64,000 bases of DNA from Hymenobacter sp. YIM 151500-1 (lineage in GTDB: Bacteria > Bacteroidota > Bacteroidia > Cytophagales > Hymenobacteraceae): assembly GCF_025979885.1 (NCBI RefSeq), contig NZ_CP110139.1, positions 3,430,001-3,494,000 of the forward strand, written 5' to 3'. A program made the translations under genes and the position numbers. Below, piece after piece: positions 10,619 through 19,228 of this stretch (position 1 is its first letter; every line of letters begins with the position of its first letter). The notes beneath the pieces are model-generated. The model had not been told where the DNA came from, did no database searches, and saw only the letters and a list, made by a program, of their open reading frames with translations.

Positions 10619-12541
10619 ATGATGTCTTACTCTTCCCACGCCGAACGAATACCGACCACCATCTACCCCGACTCGGAGCAGGCCTCCGTGGCGGTGGCTC
10701 GTCAGATTGCCGGCCTTATCCGGCAGCGCAATGCCGACGGCCAGCCCTGCGTGCTGGGCCTGGCTACGGGCTCCACGCCCACCCGCCTCTACGAAGAGCT
10801 GGTACGCCTGCACCAGGAGGAGGGGCTAAGCTTTCAGCGCGTCATCACCTTCAACCTCGACGAATACTACCCCATGCAGCCCGACTCGCTGCAGAGCTAC
10901 GTGCGGTTTATGCACGAGTATTTGTTTGACCATATCGACATCCGGCCCGAAAACGTGCACATTCCGGATGGCACCGTGCCCAAGGAAGCCGTGGCCGATT
11001 TTTGCCGCCGGTATGAAGAGCAGATTCGGGAGGCTGGTGGCATTGACTTGCAGGTGCTTGGCATTGGCCGCACGGGCCACATTGGCTTCAATGAGCCGGG
11101 CTCGGGGGCCACGTCGCGCACCCGTTTGATTACGCTCGACCACATTACCCGCACCGACGCCGCTTCTGACTTCTACGGGGAAGAACACGTGCCGCGCCGC
11201 GCCATTACGATGGGCGTAGGCACTATTCTGGAGGCCCGCGAGGTGGTGCTGCTGGCCTGGGGCGAAGGCAAGGCCGCCGTGGTGAAGCGCATGGTGGAAG
11301 GCGAGCCAACCGACTCGGTGCCGGCTACCTACCTGCAGCGCCACCCCCGTGTGCAGGTGGTACTCGATGAAGCCGCCGGGGCCGAGCTGACGCGGATAAA
11401 AACGCCCTGGCTGGTGGGAGAGGCCAGCAACTGGCACGACGAGGCCGTGGTGCGCCGGGCCGTGACCTGGCTGGGCCGGCAGCTGCAAAAGCCCATCCTG
11501 AAGCTCACCGACGAAGATTACAACGAAAACGGCCTCTCCGACTTGCTGGCTGAGTCAGGCCAGGGCTTGGCGTATACCATCAACATTCGGGTGTTCAACC
11601 AGCTCCAGCGCACCATTACGGGCTGGCCCGGCGGCAAACCCAACGCCGACGACTCCAGCCGCCCGGAGCGGGCCACGCCCTTTCCCAAGCGGGTGCTCAT
11701 CTTCAGTCCCCACCCCGACGACGACGTTATTTCAATGGGTGGCACGCTGCTGCGCCTCGTCGACCAAGGGCATGAGGTGCATGTGGCTTACCAGACCTCG
11801 GGCAATATTGCCGTGTTTGATGACGAGGCCATCCGCTTTGCCGAGTTTGTAGCCGACTACGACGAGGCGTTTCGGCTGGACGAGGAGCCGGCCGAGTCGT
11901 TGTACCGGCGCGTGGTGAATGCGCTGAAAAATAAGGCTCCCGGCCAGGTCGACTCGCCCGAGGTGCAGCAGATTAAAGGGTTGATTCGGCGGGGTGAAGC
12001 CAAGGCTGCCTGCCGTTACGCCGGCATCCCCGACGAAAACGTGCACTTCCAGGACCTGCCCTTCTACGAAACGGGCCGGGTGCGCAAAAAGCCCTTGGGG
12101 GAGGACGACGTTCGCCTGACCATAGAGTTGCTGGAGCGGGTGCAGCCCCACCAGGTGTACGCCGCCGGTGACCTGAGCGACCCGCACGGCACGCACCGCG
12201 TTTGTTTGTCGGCTATTTTCCAGGCTATTCAGCGCTTGAAGGCGCAGGGTGCGGCTTGGCTATCGGACTGCCGGGTGTGGCTGTACCGCGGGGCCTGGCA
12301 GGAGTGGGACGTGCACCAGATTGAAATGGCCGTGCCCCTGAGCCCCCAGGAGCTGACGCGCAAGCGCCGCGCTATTTTCAAGCACCAGTCGCAAAAGGAC
12401 CGGCCGCTGTTCCCAGGAGCCGACCAGCGCGAGTTCTGGCAGCGGGCCGAGGAGCGCAACCGCACCACCGCCCAACTCTACGACCAGCTCGGCCTACCCG
12501 AGTACGAAGCCATTGAGGCCTTCGTACGGTGGCATTTCTGA
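10619..12541 (+). CDS. NagB-like glucosamine-6-phosphate deaminase fused to PIG-L/LmbE domain
   Basis: A 640-aa fusion. Residues ~25-270 are a NagB domain (LGLATGSTPTRLYEEL, FNLDEYY, GIGRTGHIGFNEPGS, ITMGVGTI), which interconverts glucosamine-6-phosphate with fructose-6-phosphate and ammonia. Residues ~355-560 are a PIG-L/LmbE deacetylase-like domain with zinc motif SPHPDDDVISMGG and a distal SDPHGTHR. The long fusion is typical of Bacteroidota. The residue aligned with the catalytic base Asp141 of E. coli NagB (GNDGH) is Thr here (GRTGH), so classical deaminase activity is uncertain. Start codons ATG-ATG at 10619/10622 cannot be told apart. It is monocistronic with its own terminator, and opposes GlmS in amino-sugar flux if active. 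Confidence 0.9.
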   Translation: MMSYSSHAERIPTTIYPDSEQASVAVARQIAGLIRQRNADGQPCVLGLATGSTPTRLYEELVRLHQEEGLSFQRVITFNLDEYYPMQPDSLQSYVRFMHEYLFDHIDIRPENVHIPDGTVPKEAVADFCRRYEEQIREAGGIDLQVLGIGRTGHIGFNEPGSGATSRTRLITLDHITRTDAASDFYGEEHVPRRAITMGVGTILEAREVVLLAWGEGKAAVVKRMVEGEPTDSVPATYLQRHPRVQVVLDEAAGAELTRIKTPWLVGEASNWHDEAVVRRAVTWLGRQLQKPILKLTDEDYNENGLSDLLAESGQGLAYTINIRVFNQLQRTITGWPGGKPNADDSSRPERATPFPKRVLIFSPHPDDDVISMGGTLLRLVDQGHEVHVAYQTSGNIAVFDDEAIRFAEFVADYDEAFRLDEEPAESLYRRVVNALKNKAPGQVDSPEVQQIKGLIRRGEAKAACRYAGIPDENVHFQDLPFYETGRVRKKPLGEDDVRLTIELLERVQPHQVYAAGDLSDPHGTHRVCLSAIFQAIQRLKAQGAAWLSDCRVWLYRGAWQEWDVHQIEMAVPLSPQELTRKRRAIFKHQSQKDRPLFPGADQREFWQRAEERNRTTAQLYDQLGLPEYEAIEAFVRWHF

Positions 12542-12622
12542 GCTTTCTTCCCAGCCCCACAATTATTCGCTATGTGGTGATTTAATAGAGGCGGGAGGGT
12601 AAAAGTCTGAGAGTGCCTTTTG

Positions 12623-12660
12623 ATACAAGAGCCGCTATGATTTTATAGCGGCTTTTGTAT
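12623..12660. terminator. hairpin terminator after the NagB/PIG-L gene
   Basis: ATACAAGAGCCGCTAT / ATAGCGGCTTTTGTAT with a short loop. The remaining ~180 bases up to the MarR-type gene are AT-rich and hold no recognisable gene, only presumed promoter sequence. Confidence 0.82.
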
Positions 12661-12843
12661 TTGCTGTCTTCTTCAACAGCCTCAGAAACTAATATTTAGT
12701 ACATTTTGATACTATTACAGATTATTTTTATACGGTGAAGCATTTTTATTCAACCAAATTACTTCTAATTAAGTAGGATAATGCACTTTCCTGCCATATT
12801 TGATGACCGGGCGTTAGTTGACGCTAATTAAGCTGCCTTCTTG

Positions 12844-13599
12844 ATGAAGTACACTCTACTCCAGCAGTTGCTTCCACTGCTCGAAGAATACGAGAGTCGC
12901 ACGGGCGACACAGCCGAAAGCACGCCCGCTGACTTTGCCGCTTGGCTGCAACAGCACAAAAGCACCGCGGCCGCTCCTGCTTCCTTGGCTGCTACCCCCA
13001 ACCCCGGCCCCACATTGCCAGCTGGTGCCCGAGTAACGCCCGACCAGCACGAAACGGCCGAGTCGCTTATCACCAAGCTGCTCACGTTTGTATACCGCTA
13101 CGTGCGCGGCTACGCCCGGCAGGCCCTGGCCGGCACACCCCTGGTCAGCTTCGACGACTTCACGTACCTGATGACCTTGTACACGGCAGGGCCCCAAACC
13201 AAGTCGGAGCTGATGGCGCGCAACATCCACGAAAAGGCCACCGGCACCGAAATCATCCGGCGTTTGCAGCGCAACCTGTTCCTGACCGAAGAGCCCCACG
13301 CCACCGACCGGCGCAGCAAGCTACTGCGCATCACCAAAGCCGGCCAGGCCATGCTGTTTCGGGTGCTGGGGCCCATGAGCCAGGTGGCCGAAATGGCCGC
13401 CGGCAACCTCACGCCCGCCGAGCGGCAGCAGCTGGTACTGCTGCTGCACAAGCTCGACGCCTTCCACTACGACATCTTCGCGGGCAGCCGCCCCACCTCC
13501 TTCGAGGCGCTAGTCATGACCTTTTTTCAAAACGCCGCCGGCGGTAAGCCCTCTAACCGCCCCCAGCTCACCCCCGACACCCTTCTGGGCAGCCGCTGA
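12844..13599 (+). CDS. MarR-family winged-helix transcriptional regulator
   Basis: A 251-aa protein; I take ATG at 12844 (an in-frame TTG sits one codon earlier). The N-terminal ~75 residues include an Ala/Pro-rich linker. From ~80 onwards there is a MarR-type winged helix: dimerisation helix TKLLTFVYRYVRGYARQAL, HTH TKSELMARNIHEKATGTEIIRRLQ, and wing TEEPHATDRRSKLLRITKAG. It is longer than typical MarR proteins (~150 aa) because of the N-terminal extension and a short tail. Ligand and targets are unknown. It is convergent with the J-domain gene, with a shared terminator overlapping its stop. Confidence 0.85.
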   Translation: MKYTLLQQLLPLLEEYESRTGDTAESTPADFAAWLQQHKSTAAAPASLAATPNPGPTLPAGARVTPDQHETAESLITKLLTFVYRYVRGYARQALAGTPLVSFDDFTYLMTLYTAGPQTKSELMARNIHEKATGTEIIRRLQRNLFLTEEPHATDRRSKLLRITKAGQAMLFRVLGPMSQVAEMAAGNLTPAERQQLVLLLHKLDAFHYDIFAGSRPTSFEALVMTFFQNAAGGKPSNRPQLTPDTLLGSR

Positions 13600-13619
13600 C
13601 GTGTGCGCTGGCTGCCCAG
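13585..13619. terminator. convergent terminator overlapping the MarR stop codon
   Basis: CTGGGCAGCC / GGCTGCCCAG with a 15-nt loop that contains the TGA of the rightward gene. It serves both converging genes. Confidence 0.7.
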
Positions 13620-13624
13620 AAGGG

Positions 13625-14809
13625 CTACGGGCAGGTTTGCCGGCGCTGCTCGGCGGCGTATTGGTAGCCCATGAGCACAGCCCGGCGAAAAAACTCGCAG
13701 GCCTCCGTCGTATCTCCTTCCTTTTGCGCCACCCGGCCCAGCAAAAAATAGGTTTGCCCGCTGTGCGGAGCCAGGATTAAGGCTTGCCAGTAGTCGGCGC
13801 GGGCGGCGCGCAGGTCGCCGAGCTTGTAGCGGGCCAGGCCGCGGTAGAGCAGCAGCCGAGCGGCCACAGCCGTTGGAGCCCCACGCGTGTGGCGCAAGCC
13901 AGCCGTAAAGCTGGCATTGGCCTGAGCATAGCGCAGCTGTTTAAATAGTTGCCCCTCCCCTAGCAGCAGCCAGGCCCGCGCCTGCGTGGAATCGAGGTGC
14001 ACTGCCTGGCGCAGCACGGCCCGCGCCGAATCGGACTGATGCAAAGCCCGAAAACTCTGGCCCAGACGGGTAAGCAGGCCGGCCTGGGCTCGGGCGTCGG
14101 TGGTGTGGCGCAGCGCGGCCCGATAATCGACGACAGCAGCTTTGGGGTTCTGATAGGCCAGCTGCTCGATTTCGGCGCGGCGGCGCAGGGCATTAGTGTA
14201 GTCGGGCTTGAAGTGGAGGGCTTCGGAGAAAAAGCTGTGCGCGGCGCTCCACTGGTGGCGGCGGTAAGCCTCCAGCCCCCGCTCGTAGTTGCTCACGGCC
14301 GTGACGTGGTACATGGTGACGCGCACAGCCACCACAAACAGAATAATTCCGCCAATCAGCAGCAGAATAAAGCGCAGGTCGCGGCGCGTAAACTTGGGGC
14401 GCTGGCGCGGAATGGTGCGGTAGTGCCGCTCCCGGGACCCCGCCGGCGGACGGGTGCGCAGCGGGGCGGGCGGCGGCATGGGCACGCCGTACACGTGCTG
14501 CGACTGTTGCCGGAACTGCTGCTGGCGAAGCTGGGCTTCGGCCCGGCGCGCTGCCGCCTGCAACTGGTAGTCGTACTGGGCGCGGCGGCCAGGGTCGCCA
14601 AGGATGTGGTAGGCCGCTGCCACGGCCTTGAACAGCTCTTCGTAGCGCGTGTTGCCGCCGTGCTTATCGGGGTGGTACTGCACTGCCAGCCGCTTGTACG
14701 CCACCTTGATTTCGTGGGCGGAGGCCGTCATCGACACACCCAATACGTGGTAATGATTCTGGCTCAACTTGCAGGCGTATAAGGTAAAAGTACGGCAATT
14801 TTCAGACAC
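13625..14809 (-). CDS. J-domain, single-TM, TPR-repeat protein
   Basis: A 394-aa protein. An N-terminal J domain (~17-80) carries the DnaK-stimulating HPD motif (YHPDKHGG). A basic linker (~85-135) follows, then one membrane helix (~139-160, FILLLIGGIILFVVAV), then six or so TPR helical pairs (~170-385). It lacks the Gly/Phe and zinc-finger regions of true DnaJ, so it is a specialised co-chaperone that probably brings DnaK to the membrane and binds clients through its TPRs. The annotated ATG gives 14 extra residues before the J domain; a -7-like TACTTTTA lies inside that extension, so a TTG start at 14767 (MSQNHYHVLGV) is a real alternative. Confidence 0.83.
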   Translation of the reverse strand: MSENCRTFTLYACKLSQNHYHVLGVSMTASAHEIKVAYKRLAVQYHPDKHGGNTRYEELFKAVAAAYHILGDPGRRAQYDYQLQAAARRAEAQLRQQQFRQQSQHVYGVPMPPPAPLRTRPPAGSRERHYRTIPRQRPKFTRRDLRFILLLIGGIILFVVAVRVTMYHVTAVSNYERGLEAYRRHQWSAAHSFFSEALHFKPDYTNALRRRAEIEQLAYQNPKAAVVDYRAALRHTTDARAQAGLLTRLGQSFRALHQSDSARAVLRQAVHLDSTQARAWLLLGEGQLFKQLRYAQANASFTAGLRHTRGAPTAVAARLLLYRGLARYKLGDLRAARADYWQALILAPHSGQTYFLLGRVAQKEGDTTEACEFFRRAVLMGYQYAAEQRRQTCP

Positions 14810-14836
14810 GCCGCCGTCTTTTCCGTATGAAGGGGC

Positions 14837-14874
14837 TACCCGAAAAGACCGCCGTCGAGCGGCTTTTTTCGGGG
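14837..14874. repeat. intergenic imperfect palindrome between divergent genes
   Basis: CCCGAAAAGACCGCCGTCG pairs imperfectly with CGAGCGGCTTTTTTCGGG. It looks like a terminator hairpin but sits between divergently transcribed genes, so it may act in the 5' leader of the rightward operon or be a leftover. Confidence 0.5.
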
Positions 14875-14917
14875 GTCAGAAGCTGTAACATCCTTTCCTG
14901 CAAATCTTCTCCCGCGT

Positions 14918-15313
14918 ATGGCCCTCTTCACCACCGACGACGACGACACGACCAAAACGCCCCGCACCGACAACCTCATGGGCAACCTGATGGGCTACCT
15001 CGACACGCGCATCGACTTGGTGCGCCTCGAAGCCCAGGAGAAAGTAAAAACCGCTTTCGTGGGCACCGTGCATGGGGTGGCGCTGGCTCTGATTGGCCTG
15101 TTGTTTTTTGTGTTCCTGAATTTATTTGTTGCGCTGCTGCTTAACGATGCCCTCGACAGCCCGTTCTGGGGCTTTGGTATCGTGGCGGGCTTCTACCTGC
15201 TGCTGCTTATCATCTTCGTGGTGGGTGTCGACAAAAAGCTGTTTCAGGGGCTGGCCGACAAGCTGCTCAACAACACCATCTACAAATCTGATAAACGCCA
15301 AGCTCAAGCTTAA
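14918..15313 (+). CDS. phage-holin-family (Holin-X/DUF1469-like) membrane protein
   Basis: A 131-aa protein. An acidic, charged N-terminus (MALFTTDDDDTTKT) is followed by an amphipathic helix (~20-47, YLDTRIDLVRLEAQEKV), then two long membrane helices (~50-72 and ~85-107), and a basic C-terminus. This matches the 'phage holin family / putative actinobacterial Holin-X' proteins (DUF1469-like), which in chromosomes are housekeeping membrane proteins and not lysis factors. First gene of a tight unit, 8 bp before the next gene. Confidence 0.8.
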   Translation: MALFTTDDDDTTKTPRTDNLMGNLMGYLDTRIDLVRLEAQEKVKTAFVGTVHGVALALIGLLFFVFLNLFVALLLNDALDSPFWGFGIVAGFYLLLLIIFVVGVDKKLFQGLADKLLNNTIYKSDKRQAQA

Positions 15314-15321
15314 GTATTCGT

Positions 15322-16077
15322 ATGGCTGACCTGCACAACCCCCTGTTCGAAGACGAAAAAGAGTTTCTGGAGCATCAGAAGCTGGAATATGAGCGTGCCT
15401 TGCTGGGCGAAGTCGAAGAAATCAAGGCTAAGTCCCAGGAAATCGGCAAGTACGTAGCTATTGGAGCCGGCGTGCTGGGCGGCATCTGGCTGCTGAGAAA
15501 GGCCTTCGGCGGAAAAAAAAAGCACGAGTTGAACGGCCACGACGACCACGATAACCGCGCCCGTAGCCGCCATTATCTACAGAACGCGCCGCGCCGCTAC
15601 CCGTACGAGGTCGAATCAGAGACGGTCGATGACCTGGATTTTGGCGCTGGTCGCCATCAGTACGACCGAGGCCGCACGCACACTTCTTCAGCTTTCGATT
15701 CCGACCCGTTCCAGCCGCAAAGCTATTCGGCGGAGTCACGCGAAGGCAATTACCCGATTATAACACAGCGGCACAACACGTCGGTGGAAGAGTCTTCTCT
15801 CCTGCATGATTTTCTACAGTCCAACACAGGCAAGATGCTGGTAGCGCAGGCATCGGCGGTGCTGCTGGCCTTTGCGGCGAAAAAAGCCGGGGAGTATTTT
15901 CCAATGCTTAAAAATCCCGACCTTGCGTCTTCGCCATCCGGCACGGTTTCGGCGGAGCCCGAAACCAAGGACATAGAATTTACTTTCCACGACGACGCGG
16001 ATGCGCCTTCCCAGCCTCTACGAAGCTCTGAGCAAACGCCGGATGCGCGGCCAGAAGTCACTGGCCATTCTGCTTGA
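15322..16077 (+). CDS. hypothetical protein with one hydrophobic segment
   Basis: A 251-aa protein that I do not recognise. The N-terminus is a charged helix (EDEKEFLEHQKLEYERALLGEVEEIKAKS, likely coiled coil, given here for residues ~10-38 in part), followed by a short hydrophobic Gly-rich segment (~48-62), a His/Asp/Arg-rich disordered linker, and a second Ala-rich weakly hydrophobic segment (~168-190). It lies 8 bp after the holin-like gene, and its last 77 bp overlap the GGGP synthase gene in another frame, so the three are likely translated from one mRNA. Pairing with the holin-like protein suggests an envelope role; this is inference only. Confidence 0.75.
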   Translation: MADLHNPLFEDEKEFLEHQKLEYERALLGEVEEIKAKSQEIGKYVAIGAGVLGGIWLLRKAFGGKKKHELNGHDDHDNRARSRHYLQNAPRRYPYEVESETVDDLDFGAGRHQYDRGRTHTSSAFDSDPFQPQSYSAESREGNYPIITQRHNTSVEESSLLHDFLQSNTGKMLVAQASAVLLAFAAKKAGEYFPMLKNPDLASSPSGTVSAEPETKDIEFTFHDDADAPSQPLRSSEQTPDARPEVTGHSA

Positions 16078-16810
16078 CCCAGACAACCTCGACGAAGCAG
16101 GCTGCCGACATGTGCTGGCGCTGGCGGATAAACACCCCGTAGATTACTTTTTTGTGGGCGGCAGCTTGGTGACAACCGATCATCAGGCTGCCCTCATTCG
16201 TTTATTGAAGAGCCTCTCGGCGGTGCCGGTGCTGCTGTTCCCGAGCCACAGCCTGCACCTCGACGCCCACGCCGACGGCATCTTGCTCCTGTCCCTGATT
16301 TCGGGCCGTAACCCCGATTTCTTGATTGGGCAGCACGTCATTGCGGCGCCTCGGTTGCGGGAAAGCAACCTGCAAATCCTGCCCACCGGCTATATGCTGG
16401 TCGATACGGGCCGCCAAACCACAGCCAGCTACGTTAGCGGCACCACGCCCCTCCCGCACGACAAGCCCAGTATTGCGGCCTGCACGGCCATGGCGGGCGA
16501 GCAGCTGGGCCTGCGGCTGATGTACTTGGACGGCGGCAGCGGCGCCCTGTACCCCGTAGCGCCAGCTATGATTCGGGCGGTGCGCCAAGCTGTGGAAGTG
16601 CCGCTCATCGTGGGTGGCGGCATCAACACGGTCGAAAAAGCCCAGGCCGCCCTCACCGCTGGCGCCGACGTCATCGTAGTAGGCAACCAGGTAGAAAAGT
16701 CCCCCGATTTCTTGGCTGACATGTCCAAGCTGATCCACAGCTTCAACCAGACCACGAATAAGGACGAATATTCGGATGGATTGAACGGGCGCAGCCACTC
16801 ATTCGCCTAA
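16001..16810 (+). CDS. geranylgeranylglyceryl phosphate synthase family protein (GGGPS/PcrB type)
   Basis: A 269-aa TIM-barrel prenyltransferase. Seen motifs: LLDPDN (Mg/phosphate region), GGSLVT, YMLVDTG, YLDGGSGA and VGGGI ... GADVIVVGN, the phosphate-binding end of the barrel. These are the hallmark blocks of GGGP synthase, which joins a C20 prenyl chain to glycerol-1-phosphate in archaeal-type ether lipids. Bacteroidota carry a group II version whose in vivo product is poorly known. The start at 16001 lies inside the upstream gene (77-bp overlap, +1 frame); Met at 16043 is an alternative but would cut the first helix. The polyprenyl synthase at 62958-63929 could supply the donor. Confidence 0.9.
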   Translation: MRLPSLYEALSKRRMRGQKSLAILLDPDNLDEAGCRHVLALADKHPVDYFFVGGSLVTTDHQAALIRLLKSLSAVPVLLFPSHSLHLDAHADGILLLSLISGRNPDFLIGQHVIAAPRLRESNLQILPTGYMLVDTGRQTTASYVSGTTPLPHDKPSIAACTAMAGEQLGLRLMYLDGGSGALYPVAPAMIRAVRQAVEVPLIVGGGINTVEKAQAALTAGADVIVVGNQVEKSPDFLADMSKLIHSFNQTTNKDEYSDGLNGRSHSFA

Positions 16811-16837
16811 CGCTGGCAGCATAACATACAGCACCTA

Positions 16838-16870
16838 GGAAAAAGGCCCCGAAAGTCAGGGCCTTTTTGC
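16838..16870. terminator. bidirectional hairpin terminator
   Basis: AAAAAGGCCC / GGGCCTTTTT around a short loop, between the rightward GGGPS unit and the leftward AraC-type gene. Confidence 0.83.
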
Positions 16871-16976
16871 TCGAATATGTATTTGCTCGAATAGGTAGAA
16901 GAAGCATGCTGGACTGTTCATCAGAAAATCCACCATCCGCTTAATCCGTCTACTTATCCGTTCTTATCTGTGGTAG

Positions 16977-17900
16977 TTAGATGTTCATGGCCGATTCGCG
17001 GCGGCGCATCTTGCCGGCCGGGATGCCGAACATCATCTTGAAGCGGCGGCAGAAGTAGGCGGTGTCTTTGTAGCCCACTTCTTTGCCAATGTCGCGGATG
17101 CTTTTCTTGGTAGTGCGGAGCAGGAACACGGCCCGTTCCATGCGCTGATACTCGATGTAATCCTGGGGGTTGATGCCGGTCAGCATTTTGAAGTACTGGC
17201 CCACGTAGTCCTCGCTTACGTTAGCCACGCCCGATAGGACTTTGTTCGACAGGTCGCCGCCGATGTTCTCCTTGATGTAGTTGAACAAGTCGATGAGACG
17301 CGGGTCCTTGAAGTAGGTGCTATTGGTGGCCAGCTGCTCCACAAACATTTTGTTCTTCAAAATGTAGCGCACAATCTCCACCACAATGTTTTCGGTGTAG
17401 ATGGTGATGAGCCGCTCCCGGCCGGGCAGGTCCTGGAGGCTTTCCTCCACCACCTTAATCACCAGATTAGCCAGCTTAGAATTGCCCGTGATAAGAAAGG
17501 CCGGCACGTCCAGCGACGCGAAGAAGTTGACCGAATCAAACACCTTCGCCTCGAAGCTCACAAACGAGTGGCTTTCCTCGGCGTCGCCAATCAGGTCGAG
17601 GTCGGTGTTGGAATGGAAGAACTTGTCTTTGTTGGTAATAAGGTCGTCGTTGGTGATGCTTTTGGGGGACGGCTCACCGTAGGTGACCTTGGTAGCCCGG
17701 CCGCCGGGGATGAACAGCATTTCCCCCTCTTCCACCACCTGGTCTTCGTCGCCAAAGGAGATGCGACCCTTGTGGAGTAAAATCAGGTTGTTGCCTACGT
17801 CGTAGGAGTTCTTCACAGTGAAAGGCTGCTGCAGAACCAGGTTTTTCGCTTTGATGTACCGAACACCGAGCGACTCGATGACTTTATTGTAATCTTCCAT
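16977..17900 (-). CDS. AraC-family transcriptional regulator
   Basis: A 307-aa regulator. A cupin-like N-terminal sensor region (~1-110, with LLHKGRISFGDED and EEGEMLFIPGG) is followed by a linker and a C-terminal AraC DNA-binding domain (~205-300) with two HTH units (LSGVANVSEDYVGQYFKML and SIRDIGKEVGYKDTAYFCRR). The open frame extends 17 codons upstream, but I choose the Met at 17900 (MEDYNKVIESLGV) because a promoter-like TATTTTTC lies ~36 bp upstream, inside that extension. The effector is unknown. Monocistronic. Confidence 0.87.
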   Translation of the reverse strand: MEDYNKVIESLGVRYIKAKNLVLQQPFTVKNSYDVGNNLILLHKGRISFGDEDQVVEEGEMLFIPGGRATKVTYGEPSPKSITNDDLITNKDKFFHSNTDLDLIGDAEESHSFVSFEAKVFDSVNFFASLDVPAFLITGNSKLANLVIKVVEESLQDLPGRERLITIYTENIVVEIVRYILKNKMFVEQLATNSTYFKDPRLIDLFNYIKENIGGDLSNKVLSGVANVSEDYVGQYFKMLTGINPQDYIEYQRMERAVFLLRTTKKSIRDIGKEVGYKDTAYFCRRFKMMFGIPAGKMRRRESAMNI

Positions 17901-17991
17901 CTTCGGACGGGTGATGAGGAAACGTGATTGGTGCCAGAAAAATAGCACCATAGACTTGACTAATGCAAAACAACATATAAAAATTCACAAA

Positions 17992-18027
17992 ACACAAAAC
18001 CCAACCAAAAAATGGCTGGGTTTTGTG
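17992..18027. terminator. hairpin terminator after acyl-CoA dehydrogenase gene
   Basis: CACAAAACCCA(A)CC / GGCTGGGTTTTGTG with an A-rich loop. It follows the leftward acyl-CoA dehydrogenase and precedes the AraC-type gene. Confidence 0.72.
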
Positions 18028-18058
18028 CAACATATCTGAATTTAGGGCAAACAGGGCC

Positions 18059-19228
18059 TTATTTGAGGATTTCCCGCGAGATTACAATTTTCTGAATCTC
18101 CGAAGTTCCCTCGTAAATCTGCGTGATTTTGGCGTCGCGCATGAGGCGCTCCACGTGGAACTCCTTCACGAAGCCGTAACCACCGTGCACCTGAACAGCC
18201 TCCACGGAAGTTTCCATGGCTATTCTGGAAGCAAACAGCTTGGCCATAGCCCCCGATTTGGCGTAGTCCTGGTGCATATCCTTGTCGTAGGCGGCTTGCA
18301 GGCACAGCAGGCGGGCAGCGTCGATGTTGGTAGCCATGTCAGCCAGCTTGAACTGAATAGCCTGGTGCTGGGAAATCGGCACCCCGAAGGCTTTGCGCTC
18401 CTTGGCATACTTGAGAGCCAGCTCATACGAACCCGATGCAATGCCCAGCGCCTGCGCGGCAATGCCGATGCGGCCGCCGGCCAGCACCTGCATAGCAAAC
18501 TTGAAGCCGAAGCCGTCTTCACCGATGCGGTTCTCCTTGGGCACTTTCACGTCGTTGAACATCAGCGAGTGCGTGTCGGAGCCCCGGATGCCCAGCTTGT
18601 TTTCTTTCGGGCCCACTACGAAGCCGGGCGTGTCGCGCTCCACAATAATGGCGTTGATGCCGCGGTGCTTCAGCTCGGGGTTGGTTTGGGCAATAACGAT
18701 GTAGACCGAGGCCGACGAGCCGTTGGTAATCCAGTTCTTGGTGCCGTTGATGAGGTAATGGTCACCTTTGTCTTCGGCCGTAGTACGCTGCATGGTGGCG
18801 TCGGAGCCGGCTTCGGGCTCGGAAAGGCAGAAGGCGCCGATGATTTCGCCGGAGGTCAGGCCGGGCAGGTACTTCCGCTTCTGCTCCTCGGTGCCGTACT
18901 TCTCCAGGCCCCAACAAACCAGCGAGTTATTCACCGACATAATGACCGAGCAGGAGGCATCCACCTTGCTGATTTCCTCCATGGCCAGCACGTAGCTCAC
19001 CGTGTCCATACCGCCGCCGCCGTACTCGGGGCTCACCATCATGCCCATAAAGCCCAGCTCGCCCATCTTCTTGATTTGCTCGGCGGGAAACTTCTGGTGC
19101 TCGTCGCGTTCAATCACGCCGGCCCACAGCTCACTCTGGGCAAATTCACGGGCAGCGTCGCGCACGGCCAGCTGCTCCTCAGTGAGTTGGAAAATAGACG
19201 ATTGGGTGGAGGTCAGCATACGCAGCAA
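18059..19228 (-). CDS. acyl-CoA dehydrogenase (short-chain type)
   Basis: A 389-aa FAD enzyme of beta-oxidation that forms the trans-2-enoyl-CoA. Seen features: N-terminal helical domain (~8-118), FAD/substrate motif FCLSEPEAGSDA (~128-140), KNWITNGSSA (~158-167), and the C-terminal signature QVHGGYGFVKEFHVERLMRDAKI followed by IYEGTSEIQ, in which the Glu of YEGTSE is the catalytic base in the position used by short-chain (butyryl-type) enzymes. Length is standard. The start could be either of two Met codons (19228 or 19219). It is alone in its unit; electrons should go to ETF, which is not encoded here. Confidence 0.93.
   Translation of the reverse strand: MLRMLTSTQSSIFQLTEEQLAVRDAAREFAQSELWAGVIERDEHQKFPAEQIKKMGELGFMGMMVSPEYGGGGMDTVSYVLAMEEISKVDASCSVIMSVNNSLVCWGLEKYGTEEQKRKYLPGLTSGEIIGAFCLSEPEAGSDATMQRTTAEDKGDHYLINGTKNWITNGSSASVYIVIAQTNPELKHRGINAIIVERDTPGFVVGPKENKLGIRGSDTHSLMFNDVKVPKENRIGEDGFGFKFAMQVLAGGRIGIAAQALGIASGSYELALKYAKERKAFGVPISQHQAIQFKLADMATNIDAARLLCLQAAYDKDMHQDYAKSGAMAKLFASRIAMETSVEAVQVHGGYGFVKEFHVERLMRDAKITQIYEGTSEIQKIVISREILK

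Noticed and set aside
18150..18165. CCACGTGGAAC, similar to a parS core
   Set aside because: It falls in the acyl-CoA dehydrogenase and is explained by conserved codons for FHVER; the flanks do not match parS.
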